Shown piece by piece: positions 8,117-17,039 of a stretch of DNA of 64,000 nt; position 1 is the first letter of the stretch; each line of letters begins with the position of its first letter. Origin of the DNA: Streptomonospora litoralis (GTDB taxonomy: Bacteria > Actinomycetota > Actinomycetes > Streptosporangiales > Streptosporangiaceae); the NCBI RefSeq assembly GCF_004323735.1, contig NZ_CP036455.1, forward strand, positions 1,359,101 through 1,423,100. The letters run 5' to 3'. A model generated the notes under the pieces. That model was not told the DNA's origin, did not search any database, and saw only the letters and a program-made list of their open reading frames with translations. The position numbers and the translations under genes are program-made.

Positions 8117-11100
8117 ATGGCGCCGGACAGGTCGAGCCAGCAGGATGGATCGGCTCGTCGGTCGCTCCTGCGCTCGGCGGTCGGACTGATCGCCCCCGTC
8201 GCGTTCATCTCGGGGGCTCTGCTCCTGCAGATGGCCCCCGATCTGCTGGACAGCTTCCCCCGCAGCGTCGTGTGGGGACTCTCCGCAGCCGGCGCGGTGG
8301 CCACCGCCGCCGTCACCGTCTTCCTGGAACCGTGGCTGAGCGGCCGCCGCAGGCGGCCCGCGGCTCCTCCCCGGCAGCCCCAGGTCGAACTACCGCCCTA
8401 CAGCGAGGGGTTCACCGGCCACACCGCCCTGATGAACCGGTTGCGCCGCCGCTTCCGCGTGTACCCGCGCACCGGGATGCGCCGTTTCCTCGGGCTGCCG
8501 GCACTGCAGCGCGGCGGACACCGCCGCTCCCCGCTGGTGCTGGTCGTCGACGGCGCCCCCGGCGCGGGCAAGACCCAGGTCGTCACCCAGATCGCGCACG
8601 AGGTGCTGGACCGCTTCCCCGACGGTGTGCGGTGGGTGGAGCTCTCCGGCGACCGCGACCCCGACGAGTCGGATCAGAGCGCGGCCCCGGCCGACACCGG
8701 CCGCCTGGGCCGCGGGCTCGGGCTGCGGGTGCGGCGGATCTTCGACCGCGGCGCGCGCCGCGCCCCCGACGGCGGCCCCGGCGACGTGCCCGAGCCCACC
8801 CTGCCCCAGCGCGCCCCCCGCTCGCCGGAGAAGGTGCTGGAGCTGCTCGTGCACTCCATGCAGGGCCGCATCCCCTCCGGCGCCACGCCCGCCGAGCTGT
8901 CCACCACCTGGCGCTCGCTCACCAACCGCAAGCGCATGCTCTTCGTCCTGGACAACGCCAAGGACGCCGCGCAGGTGGAGCCGCTGCTGCCCAACGGCCC
9001 GCGCTGCGCCGTGCTGATCACCTCGCGGCGCACCTTCGGCGACGCCACCTTCGACTACGAGAGCCACGCACTGGGCGAGCTCAACCAGCGGGAGGGGGAA
9101 GAGCTGTTGGACCGGCTCGCGCCGCCCGACCGCCGGGGCAGCCCGGCCGAGCGCGACCGCCGCCGTCGCGACCGCGCCGAGATCGTCCGGCGCTGCCGCG
9201 GCCTCCCGCTCGCCATCCGGTTGTGCGGCGGCCGCCTCGCCGAGCGGTCCGATCGCAGCCCGCGCGAGGTGCTGGCCGACCTCGACGACATCTCCCGCAG
9301 CCCGCTGCTGCGCGGCCCCAACGGTTTCGCCGCCTCCTTCGCGTTCAGCCTCCAGCTCTGCGCGCCGCAAGGACGGCTGCTGCTCAAACGCATCGCGGAC
9401 TCCGACCTGCACAAGTTCAGCGACTGGTCGGCGGCGGTGCTGCTGGACGTGCCCCGCGACGCCGCCCGCGCGCTGATCGACGAGCTGGTCCGCCGCTTCC
9501 TCGTGCTGCCCACCGAGCGCAACGAGACGGGCGAGCACACCTTCCGGATCCACGACCTGGTGCGCGAGACCCTGCGCCTGATCGACGCCCGCGAGTTCGA
9601 CCTCACCCAGTGGGAGCGCGACCACTGGGACGGCTCCGCCGACGCCGACGTCGCCCGGCGCCTGGTCTCCGCCTACGCCTGGCTGGTCGAGCAGGCCGCC
9701 GCCGAGGTCACCCGCACGCACGACCCGCGGGTGCTCAGCGCCAGCACCGACCTCACCCCCGCGCCCGAGCTGCGGCTGGTCCCCGCCGGACACCCGCGGC
9801 AGTGGCTCGCCCAGGAGCGCGAGTCGCTGCTGATGTGCCTGCGGCTCGCCGAGGAGCACGATCTGCCCGAGCTGGGATGGCGCCTGGCGCACGCCTTCGC
9901 CGCCCTGTGCCAGACCTGGCGGGTGTTCTGGGCCGACTGGGAGCAGGCCACCCTCGTCGAACTGCGCATGGCCTACGCGCTGGGCGACCGCCTGGCCGGC
10001 GGGCTCGCGCGGCTGGATCGCGCCGAGATCGCGGGCAAGATGGGCGACTACGCGGCCGGGGTCGAGGACGCCGAGACGGCCCAGCGCGTCTTCGAGCAGA
10101 CCGGCACCCCCGACCCGCACTGGCGGGCCCGCGCCTGGCGCTCACTCGGCGTGAACCTGCAGCGCAGGGGCCACCTCGACGGCGGCGCCGACGCGCTCAA
10201 CGAGGCCGAGCGGATCTTCGCCGCCCAGGGTGACCAGTGGTGGCGGGCCCGCGTGCTGCGCGATCTCGCCGAGGTCCACACCCAGCGGGGCCGGCGCCGG
10301 AGCGCCGTGCACCGCCCGCTCCGCTCCCGCGAGGGCGACCAGCACCGCCGCGCCCAGTCGCTGCTGCGCCTGGCCTGCATGATCTTCCGTTATGAGGGGG
10401 ACTGGGAGGAGTACAGCAACGCGCGGATCGCCCTCGCCGAGGTGCTGGCCGCCCGCGGCCGCGAACTCAACGCCTGGCTGATGCTCGACGAGGTGCGGGC
10501 CTACTTCGCCAGCACCGAGGAGCGCTGGTACATCGCGCGCTGCCAGCGCGCCATGGCCGAGCTGGACTCCGAGCGCCTCGACCGCCAGTACGACGCCTGC
10601 GACCTCGCGCTCAACCCGGGCCGCGCCGAGGAGCGGCGCGACTTCATCGAGGGCCACGTCGCCCGCGAAAGCCGCCGCCTCAAGCCGGAGTCGGAGCGGG
10701 AGCACCAGCGCATCGGCGCCCGGTTCGCCCGCGAACTGCGCGAGCCCGCGCAACGCTACCTGGGGGAATACTTCGAGTCCCAGCAGCGGTGGTTCACCGG
10801 GCTGCCCCGTTCCGGGCGGGAGGGGCAGCGGGCGGTGGCCGAGCAGCGCCGCCGCTGGTCGGTGCAGCGGCGGATCGAACTGCTCGACGAGGCGGTCCGG
10901 GCGCTGCGGGGGATGGGCGACCTGTGGGGAGTGCACCGCACCAGATTGGCGCTGGGGCGCGTGCGGCTGCGCGTGGGCGGCGACGTCGACGAGTCCGCGG
11001 CGATCATGCGTGAGGCGGCCGGGGGCTTCGGCGATCTCGGCGACCAGCTCTGGCACGCCCGCACTCACCGCGCGGCGGCGGAGGCACTCTCGGCCGGCGG

Positions 11101-11698
11101 CTACCCCCGCCACGCCCTCGCCGACGCGGAGCGCGCATACCAGGCGTTCCAGCGGCTCGGCGACCATGTGGGCCGCATCGGTGCCCAAGAGCTGTTCGGG
11201 CGGCTGCTCGACGAGACCGGCAGCACCGCGGAGGCGGTGCGCCACCTCACCGCGGCGCGGGAGTCCGCCCGTGAGGAAGGGCTGGAATGGCGCGGCCGCG
11301 ACGCCCACCGCAGGCTGAACCGCATCCTCGGCGGCCCGGCGCCGACCGGGGAGGGCCGCGGGGACGCCGGGCACCCGAGCGGCGCGGTTCCGCCGGACGG
11401 TGACCTCGCTGCGGGGCAGGGTGCGGCCCGAACAGCGGACGAGGGCGTCGACGGGGACGGCGACAGCGAGGACGGTCGCTCCGACCGCGAAGACCCGCCT
11501 CGGGCCGGCACCGGGCCCGGCGCCGCGGTGGAACCCGGTTCGGCCCATCTCCCGCGCAGCGCCCGTGGCGGCGAACCCCAGGACCTCGCCACCGCACCCG
11601 GGGACCGCGGCGGCCGCGCGCCGGGCGCCGGGAACGGAACCCGGGCCGCCGCGCGCTGCGATACGGACCCCGGCGCCGAAGACAGCCGCCCCGAGTGA
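8117..11698 (+). CDS. Membrane-anchored STAND (NB-ARC-like) ATPase with TPR domain
   Basis: Predicted signal-transducing ATPase of 1193 residues. ATG 8117 is preceded by GAGGTG; the frame is open from 7856 but that part reads as non-coding. Two hydrophobic spans (about 18-42 and 49-72) anchor the N terminus. The NTPase follows: P-loop GAPGAGKT 146-153, Walker B-like LFVLDN 275-280, ITSR 301-304, and the GLPLAIRLCGG motif near 375. Winged-helix-like sequence (RIHDLVRETLRL) is followed by repeated Ala/Leu/Arg helices that read as TPRs to about 1060, then an acidic, Gly/Pro-rich disordered tail. No effector domain is visible. It is back to back with the ParE-UvrD gene; a conflict-system role is possible but unproven. 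Confidence 0.85.
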   Translation: MAPDRSSQQDGSARRSLLRSAVGLIAPVAFISGALLLQMAPDLLDSFPRSVVWGLSAAGAVATAAVTVFLEPWLSGRRRRPAAPPRQPQVELPPYSEGFTGHTALMNRLRRRFRVYPRTGMRRFLGLPALQRGGHRRSPLVLVVDGAPGAGKTQVVTQIAHEVLDRFPDGVRWVELSGDRDPDESDQSAAPADTGRLGRGLGLRVRRIFDRGARRAPDGGPGDVPEPTLPQRAPRSPEKVLELLVHSMQGRIPSGATPAELSTTWRSLTNRKRMLFVLDNAKDAAQVEPLLPNGPRCAVLITSRRTFGDATFDYESHALGELNQREGEELLDRLAPPDRRGSPAERDRRRRDRAEIVRRCRGLPLAIRLCGGRLAERSDRSPREVLADLDDISRSPLLRGPNGFAASFAFSLQLCAPQGRLLLKRIADSDLHKFSDWSAAVLLDVPRDAARALIDELVRRFLVLPTERNETGEHTFRIHDLVRETLRLIDAREFDLTQWERDHWDGSADADVARRLVSAYAWLVEQAAAEVTRTHDPRVLSASTDLTPAPELRLVPAGHPRQWLAQERESLLMCLRLAEEHDLPELGWRLAHAFAALCQTWRVFWADWEQATLVELRMAYALGDRLAGGLARLDRAEIAGKMGDYAAGVEDAETAQRVFEQTGTPDPHWRARAWRSLGVNLQRRGHLDGGADALNEAERIFAAQGDQWWRARVLRDLAEVHTQRGRRRSAVHRPLRSREGDQHRRAQSLLRLACMIFRYEGDWEEYSNARIALAEVLAARGRELNAWLMLDEVRAYFASTEERWYIARCQRAMAELDSERLDRQYDACDLALNPGRAEERRDFIEGHVARESRRLKPESEREHQRIGARFARELREPAQRYLGEYFESQQRWFTGLPRSGREGQRAVAEQRRRWSVQRRIELLDEAVRALRGMGDLWGVHRTRLALGRVRLRVGGDVDESAAIMREAAGGFGDLGDQLWHARTHRAAAEALSAGGYPRHALADAERAYQAFQRLGDHVGRIGAQELFGRLLDETGSTAEAVRHLTAARESAREEGLEWRGRDAHRRLNRILGGPAPTGEGRGDAGHPSGAVPPDGDLAAGQGAARTADEGVDGDGDSEDGRSDREDPPRAGTGPGAAVEPGSAHLPRSARGGEPQDLATAPGDRGGRAPGAGNGTRAAARCDTDPGAEDSRPE

Positions 11699-11903
11699 CC
11701 GGCTCCGTCCAGCGCGAGCCCGAAACGTAGACGCGGAGCAGAGCCTCGACGCGGAGTCCCGTAGCCACCCACGAGCGGCGTCGCCCGCAGAGGCAGCCGT
11801 GGCGGGGTCCGCCGGCCTCGGCGGCGTTGCCGTCCGACGGCGGCTTGGGGCCCGCCGAGGCGCTAAGGTCGGGCGAGCCGGAAGAAGTGGAGAGGATGCG
11901 GAT

Positions 11904-12548
11904 ATGAGACCGGGAACATGGGCGGCCGCCGGGGTGGCGGCAACGGCTGTGGCGCTCGCCCCCACCGCGTGGAGCTACCTGGCCAGTTCGGGACGCCGTC
12001 CCGGGGCCGGGCGAGTGCCTATCCGCCCGGTCGCGATCGTGCTCGGCGCCGCCGCGTGGCCGAGCGGGCCCTCGCCGCTGCTGGCCGCCCGCCTGGAGGC
12101 GGCCGCGCGCCTGTTCCACGAGGGGACGATCCGGGCCCTGTTAATCTCCGGCGACAATCGGCCCGAATCCAATCGCGAAACGGACACCATGGCCGCCGGG
12201 CTCGTCGGACTCGGCGTACCGGAGTCGTCCCTGGTCGCCGACCCGCACGGCTACCGCACCTGGGACACCGCTGTGCGGGCGCGCGAGACCTTCGGGGTGG
12301 ACCGCGCCATCGTCGTCACCCAGCACTTCCACCTGCCCCGCGCCGTCTCCCTGTGCCGAGCGGCGGGTGTGGACGCCCACGGGGTCAGCGCCCCCGGCTT
12401 CCGCCGCCGGCCGCGCTCCACGGTGGTCGGCTACCTGCGCGAGATGGGGGCCAATCCCAGGGCCGTAAGCGACGCCGTGCTGCAGCCCGCACCCGGAGTC
12501 GTCGAGCCGCCCCGGGGGGACCTGCGCGCGGTGCTTTCGTCGACTTGA
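11904..12548 (+). CDS. DUF218/SanA-YdcF family protein
   Basis: 214-residue envelope protein of the ElyC/SanA/YdcF group; family members in E. coli affect cell-envelope integrity, and the biochemical activity is unclear. An N-terminal signal-anchor (WAAAGVAATAVALAPTAWSYL) precedes the DUF218 core: AIVLGAAAW, LISGDN, TMAAGLVGLGV, DPHGYRTWDTAVRAR, VVTQHFHLPRAVSLCR. ATG 11904 is chosen for GGAGAGG 8 nt upstream. It is followed by a hairpin at 12549-12578. Confidence 0.85.
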   Translation: MRPGTWAAAGVAATAVALAPTAWSYLASSGRRPGAGRVPIRPVAIVLGAAAWPSGPSPLLAARLEAAARLFHEGTIRALLISGDNRPESNRETDTMAAGLVGLGVPESSLVADPHGYRTWDTAVRARETFGVDRAIVVTQHFHLPRAVSLCRAAGVDAHGVSAPGFRRRPRSTVVGYLREMGANPRAVSDAVLQPAPGVVEPPRGDLRAVLSST

Positions 12549-12578
12549 CCCGGCCCTGAAGGGCCCTGAAGGGCCGGG
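12549..12578 (+). terminator. Hairpin after the DUF218 gene
   Basis: CCCGGCCCT (12549-12557) pairs perfectly with AGGGCCGGG (12570-12578) around a 12-nt loop, directly after the stop codon. No U tract. Confidence 0.55.
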
Positions 12579-12737
12579 CTTGGAGGTAGCTGCCCGCCTG
12601 GCTGGCGGGTGGAGCCGGGGTTCCTCGCTAAAATCGGCTGAAGGGGCGGGCCCGGCATCGGGCGCATCCGTGCTCCGATGCCGCGCGCCCGTCCACAGCC
12701 GGGCACGCCGAATTGGCAGAGCGGCCACCGCGGCGGC

Positions 12738-12743
12738 GATAAT
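12738..12743 (+). promoter_or_regulatory. Candidate -10 hexamer, leaderless gene 12751
   Basis: GATAAT ends exactly 7 nt before ATG 12751, the same geometry as at 14390, 19047, 20158 and 24113. Confidence 0.45.
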
Positions 12744-12750
12744 GCGGAGT

Positions 12751-14244
12751 ATGGACGCGACGACGGGTACCGGACCCCTGCACGGAGTGGACGACATCGA
12801 CTGGAGCGGCCTCGCCCCGCGCGGAGGCGAGATCCCCGGACTCCTGCGCGACATCGTCGGCGGCGAGGGCGCTCAGCGCGGCGTCGACGACGCGGTCGCC
12901 GAACTGTTCGACCTCATCCGCTTCCCCGCCCCCTCCTACACCGCCGCCCCGCAGGTGGCCGACTTCCTGGTCTCCATCGCCTGCCACCCCGGCACCCCCG
13001 CCGACTGGCGCTCGCGTCCGCTCAGCCTGCTCCTGGAGCTGCTCGCGCCCGCGGCCACCACGCTCGTGCCCCAGCCCCGCGACGACAGCCTGTGGCGCGA
13101 CGAAGTCGCCTGGGCCGCCGAGTCCGACATCGCCAAGGTCCGCGACCAGTACCGCACCTGGCTCCACGAGGTTCCCGACGAGCAGCAGTTCCGCCGGATG
13201 CGCGTCCGGGTCGACACCGCCGCCCGCGAGGACGGCACGGCACTGCTGCAGGCCGAGCTCGGCGTCTACGACACGGTGCTGGCGCGCACCGCCGACCTGC
13301 TGACCCTGCTCGACGGCCAGGACAACCGGCGCGGCGTCGATCCTCCCGCCGAGTGGGCGTGCTACATCCTGGCTTTCCTGCCCGGTGCCGCCGACGACGT
13401 CTACCCGGTCCTGCTGCGGCATGTCGGCAAACCCGCCGACCTGTCCCGGCCCGCGTCCTCGGCGCCGCCCGGATCGCTCGCCGCTCTCGCCAACGCGGCG
13501 TCCCAGCCTGCCTCCTCCGGCTCCGGCGACCTTCTCTCCGCCGAGCTGTTCGCCCTGGGCATGCTGGCCCCGGCCGACGATCCCGCGGTCACCGTCGCCC
13601 TCGCCCACGAGATGGCCGGCGGCCACCTCTACAACTCCTTCGCCGCGGCCGTCGCCATGGTGCAGATCCACGGGCCCAAGACGCCGCAGGAGTGCTTCAC
13701 CCGCATCGCCAACGGCCGCCGGACCAGCCCCGGCTACCGCGGCCTGTTCGGCGACTCCTGGCCGCATTGCGGCGAGACCCCGCCCGAGGTGCTCGGCTTT
13801 CTGGCGCTGGGCCGAGCGGGTGGTCAGGGCGTCGCCGAGCGGGTGGGTGTGCTGCCTGCGGCGCTCACCGCCGACGGAACGACGCGGGCCGCGGTGGCCG
13901 GATCCGCCCTGGAGATGGTGCTGGGCCCGCGCGTCGAAGCCGAGGAAGAGGCCGATCCCGGTGCCGACCTCGACGACGACACGCTGAAGGTGCTGTGGAC
14001 ACTGGCGGAGCTGTCGCCGGAGGCGTGGGAGGAGTCCGGCATCGGCGAGGTCGTCGGCGCCTGGGGCCTGCCTGAGGACCGCGAGGGGTTCTGCGCCTTC
14101 GCCGGAGTGGATGACGAGGAGGACACCGCCCACGAGGCCGAGGGAACGCCGCCCGCGGCGCAGGGCGGCCCCGCTGCTCCGCAGACCGGCCAACCCCAGC
14201 CCGGCGGCCTGCTCGCCCGCCTCTTCGGCGGCGGAGGGCGCTGA
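12751..14244 (+). CDS. Unrecognised acidic 497-residue protein
   Basis: I do not recognise a family. The protein is mostly helical, Ala/Leu-rich and acidic, without signal peptide or membrane span. Its pattern of paired helices with conserved-looking turns (VADFLVSIACHPGTP, ALGMLAPADDPAVTVALAH, VLGFLALGRAG) resembles HEAT-like repeats, as in SMI1/immunity-neighbour or scaffold proteins. The C terminus turns into a Gly/Pro/Gln-rich linker ending LLARLFGGGGR, a short amphipathic tail. ATG 12751 is preferred over ATG 12742 because a GATAAT hexamer sits 7 nt upstream. It is a single gene between two hydrolase-type genes. Confidence 0.6.
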   Translation: MDATTGTGPLHGVDDIDWSGLAPRGGEIPGLLRDIVGGEGAQRGVDDAVAELFDLIRFPAPSYTAAPQVADFLVSIACHPGTPADWRSRPLSLLLELLAPAATTLVPQPRDDSLWRDEVAWAAESDIAKVRDQYRTWLHEVPDEQQFRRMRVRVDTAAREDGTALLQAELGVYDTVLARTADLLTLLDGQDNRRGVDPPAEWACYILAFLPGAADDVYPVLLRHVGKPADLSRPASSAPPGSLAALANAASQPASSGSGDLLSAELFALGMLAPADDPAVTVALAHEMAGGHLYNSFAAAVAMVQIHGPKTPQECFTRIANGRRTSPGYRGLFGDSWPHCGETPPEVLGFLALGRAGGQGVAERVGVLPAALTADGTTRAAVAGSALEMVLGPRVEAEEEADPGADLDDDTLKVLWTLAELSPEAWEESGIGEVVGAWGLPEDREGFCAFAGVDDEEDTAHEAEGTPPAAQGGPAAPQTGQPQPGGLLARLFGGGGR

Positions 14245-14376
14245 CACCGGCGGGGGGAGGCGCCTCCCGCCGTCCCCGCGCGGAGCGCCTCCGGGCGGAG
14301 CAGTGGAGTACGGCCCCTTTAAACGGGGCCGTCGCGACGTGGGAGCGGACCGGGCGTGGCGGGCACAGCTCGCCAG

Positions 14377-14382
14377 TAGTGT
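14377..14382 (+). promoter_or_regulatory. Candidate -10 hexamer, leaderless DUF885 gene
   Basis: TAGTGT, 7 nt before ATG 14390. No Shine-Dalgarno sequence intervenes. Confidence 0.5.
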
Positions 14383-14389
14383 CCTGGCC

Positions 14390-15946
14390 ATGGACGACTA
14401 TCCTGCGCGACTGCGCGCCATCGCCGACCTCGACGTCGCCGGGTCGCGAGACGAGGGCGGACGCCACGAGTACGACGGTGTCATCGGCGACCTCTCATCC
14501 GAAGGTGTCGACGACGGCCTGGCGCGTCTCGGCGAGGGCGATCCCTTCGCCGACGGACACGACGAGGCGCACGCGCGCGCCGCCGAGGAGGCGCTTCGGG
14601 TCGAACTGGGCGAACTCCAGCTGCACCGCGCCAACCCGCTGCGGCACATCGTCGAACTCGACCTGTCCTGCTACGAGCGGGAGTACGCGCCCGAGCCGGA
14701 GCGGCGTGCCGCCCGGGACCGCCACCTGGCCGGCTGGCCCGACGCGGTCGACCGCGCGATCGCCGCACTGGACCGGGTGAGCGCGCCCGCTGCCACCGCG
14801 ATGGTGGGCGCCGCGCGGGGGCTGGCTGAAGGTGTGCCCGATCGGGACGTGCCCGCCGACGTGCGCGACGCCGCACTCTCGGCGCACCGCCGGCTCGTCT
14901 CCCACCTGGAACGGGCGCAACGCGACGGGAGGCGCGACGCGGCGCTGGGCGGCGACGCGCTGGCGCGCCTCATGGGCGCGGGGGAGGCCCTCGAAGTCGA
15001 CCTCGGCAGCCTGGCGGCGACGGCCGAGGCCGAACGCGAGCGGTTGATGGACCGGCTCCGCGAGTCGGCCGCCCGCATCGACCCGGCGCGCGACCCGATG
15101 GAGGTCGCCCGGGAGGTGGTCGGCGAGCGTCCCGACGGCGGCGACGTGGTCGCCCAGGCGCGCACGTGGACCGGCTTGGCCCTCGACTTCACCCGCGAAC
15201 GCGATCTCGTGCCCTACCACGACGGCGTATGCACGGTTCAGCTGTCCCCGCCTTCCCAGCGCTGGGTTGTGGCCGCACTGAGCCTCTCGGGGCCCGCCGA
15301 GCCCGACAGTCCGGCGCATTTCTTCGTGACGCCACCCGACCCGCAGTGGTCGGCCGAGGAGACCGCGGACTGGCTGCAGCTGTTCAGCCCGGCCAGCCTG
15401 GCGGCGATCAGCGTGCACGAGGTCGCCCCCGGCCACTTCTCGCACAATCGCGCCCTGCGGCGGGCCCCCGGCGAAGTGCGGCGCTCACTGTTCTCCTCCG
15501 CTTTCATCGAGGGCTGGGCGCACTATGCCGAGGAGATGTGCGTGGAAGAGGACTTCGGCCGCTTCGCCGAGGACACGCTCGCGGACCCCTCGTTCACCGC
15601 GGCTCACTACGAGATCGGGGTGTGGTCGGAGGCGCTTGTCCGCGTCACCCGGCTGGCGGCGGCCATCGGCGTGCATACCGGCGAGACGACCGTGGAGCAG
15701 GCCGCCCGCCGCTTCGCGGCCGACACGCCGCACGCCGGTTCGGCAGCGCTGAGCGAGGCGCGCCGCGCCGCCGTCGACCCCACCTACGGCAGGTACACCT
15801 GGGGCAAGCTCGCCATCCTGGACCTGCGCGAGCGAGCCCGCCGGGCTTGGGGAGGCGGGTTCAGCCTGCGGCGGTTCCACACGGCCCTGCTGGACCTTGG
15901 CGCCCCGCCGCTGGGCCTCATCGGTACCGCCGTCGAGCGAGGCTGA
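14390..15946 (+). CDS. DUF885 family zinc-dependent hydrolase
   Basis: 518-residue member of the DUF885 family, thought to be gluzincin-like metallopeptidases. The zinc motif HEVAPGH occupies residues 343-349 and the downstream acidic ligand motif EGWAHYAEEM begins at Glu374, both intact. The N-terminal half is helical (LEVDLGSLAATAEAERERLM). There is no signal peptide, so it should act in the cytosol, probably on small peptides or amides. Start at 14390 is supported by TAGTGT 7 nt upstream; the frame is open further up through the previous gene but without a start signal. It converges on murQ over 94 bp of GC-rich sequence that can form a weak hairpin. Confidence 0.85.
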   Translation: MDDYPARLRAIADLDVAGSRDEGGRHEYDGVIGDLSSEGVDDGLARLGEGDPFADGHDEAHARAAEEALRVELGELQLHRANPLRHIVELDLSCYEREYAPEPERRAARDRHLAGWPDAVDRAIAALDRVSAPAATAMVGAARGLAEGVPDRDVPADVRDAALSAHRRLVSHLERAQRDGRRDAALGGDALARLMGAGEALEVDLGSLAATAEAERERLMDRLRESAARIDPARDPMEVAREVVGERPDGGDVVAQARTWTGLALDFTRERDLVPYHDGVCTVQLSPPSQRWVVAALSLSGPAEPDSPAHFFVTPPDPQWSAEETADWLQLFSPASLAAISVHEVAPGHFSHNRALRRAPGEVRRSLFSSAFIEGWAHYAEEMCVEEDFGRFAEDTLADPSFTAAHYEIGVWSEALVRVTRLAAAIGVHTGETTVEQAARRFAADTPHAGSAALSEARRAAVDPTYGRYTWGKLAILDLRERARRAWGGGFSLRRFHTALLDLGAPPLGLIGTAVERG

Positions 15947-16040
15947 CCCGTCTGCGCGGCGGACGCGGCCGAGATGAGCGAAGCGGCGGCGGGGGATCGC
16001 GGGGGATCCGCGTCCCCGGCCGCCGCAATCGGCAGCTGCC

Positions 16041-17039
16041 TCATGAGGGGCGCCCACGACGTGCACAGCTCGCACCGCCGGGGGCGTCGATGCGGTGCAG
16101 AGCGTCGCGGACCCGGCCTTCGCAGGCGGCCAGCTCGGCCGCGGCGCGTGCCGGGGACGCGCCGGTCAGCAGGCAGACCAGGGCGGCGCGGGTGTCGCCC
16201 CCGGTGTCGGCCAGTGCCGCGGCGCAGGAGTCCTCGTCGGCTCCGCTGGCCTCGGTGAGGATGGTGATCGCCCGCCCGCGCAGTTTGGCGTTGGTGGCGT
16301 CGACCCCCACCATGAGATTGGAGTAGGTGCGTCCCAGGCGGACCATGACCGCGGTGGAGAAGGCGTTGAGCACGAGTTTCTGCGCCGTGCCGGCCTTCAT
16401 CCTGGTGGAGCCTGCGATCACCTCGGCGCCGGTGTCCGCAGCCACGTGCACGTCGGCCTCGGCGCCGAGCGGGGCCTGCGGGTTGGCGCTGACCAGCACG
16501 GTCGCCGCTCCTGCCCGGCGCGCCGCGCCCAGCGCGCCCGCCACGTAGGGGGTGCGCCCGCTGGCGGTGAGCCCGACCGCCAGATCGTTGGAGCGCACGG
16601 CTGCGGCGTCGGCGGCGCCCAGCTCCGCGTCGTCCTCGATCCCCTCGGACGCCTGTCCCAGCGTCTGCGCGCCGCCCGCGTGGTGGGACAGCACGGTGCC
16701 GGGATCGGTGCCGAAGGTGGGCGGGAGCTCGGCAGCGTCGGCCGTGGCGATACGCCCGGGCGTGCCGGCGCCGAAATAGTGGATGCGCCCGCCGCGGCGC
16801 AGAGCGCCGACCCCGGAGTCGACCGCTCGGGCGAGTTCGGGCAGTACCGCGGCGACGGCCTGCGCCACGGTCGCGTCCTCGGCGTTGATCATGCGCAGGA
16901 GGTCCAGCGTGGGCAGCCGGTCGATGTCGTAGGTGCCGGGGTTGCGGCTCTCGGTGGGCACGCGCACGATCTCCACGGGCGCCGGTGACGCGGCTGTACC
17001 GCCGCCGTCGGATCCGGCGGCGTCCGGCTGCGGCGTCAT
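16041..17039 (-). CDS. murQ: N-acetylmuramic acid 6-phosphate etherase
   Basis: Cleaves the lactyl ether of MurNAc-6-phosphate to GlcNAc-6-phosphate and D-lactate, the key step of cell-wall muropeptide recycling. 332 residues with the MurQ hallmarks: TESRNPGTYDIDRLPTLDLL at the N terminus, the SIS sugar-phosphate loop YFGAGTPGR (usually GAGTSGR), AAELPPTFGTDP, ASGRTPYVAGAL, and GSTRMKAGTAQKLVLN. The start ATG overlaps the stop of the upstream RpiR gene (ATGA), indicating translational coupling. A divergent kinase gene at 19047 could make its substrate. The Pro for Ser in GAGTPGR is a small deviation worth noting. Confidence 0.93.
   Translation of the reverse strand: MTPQPDAAGSDGGGTAASPAPVEIVRVPTESRNPGTYDIDRLPTLDLLRMINAEDATVAQAVAAVLPELARAVDSGVGALRRGGRIHYFGAGTPGRIATADAAELPPTFGTDPGTVLSHHAGGAQTLGQASEGIEDDAELGAADAAAVRSNDLAVGLTASGRTPYVAGALGAARRAGAATVLVSANPQAPLGAEADVHVAADTGAEVIAGSTRMKAGTAQKLVLNAFSTAVMVRLGRTYSNLMVGVDATNAKLRGRAITILTEASGADEDSCAAALADTGGDTRAALVCLLTGASPARAAAELAACEGRVRDALHRIDAPGGASCARRGRPS

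Noticed and set aside
10142-11965. A 607-codon minus-strand frame opposite the STAND ATPase
   Set aside because: Low-complexity Ala/Gly/Arg sequence, no start signal, and fully opposite a gene with clear motifs.
12628-14391. A 587-codon minus-strand frame opposite the unrecognised protein at 12751
   Set aside because: The plus frame has better amino-acid composition, GC3 pattern and a promoter; the minus frame is Gly/Arg/Val-rich shadow sequence.
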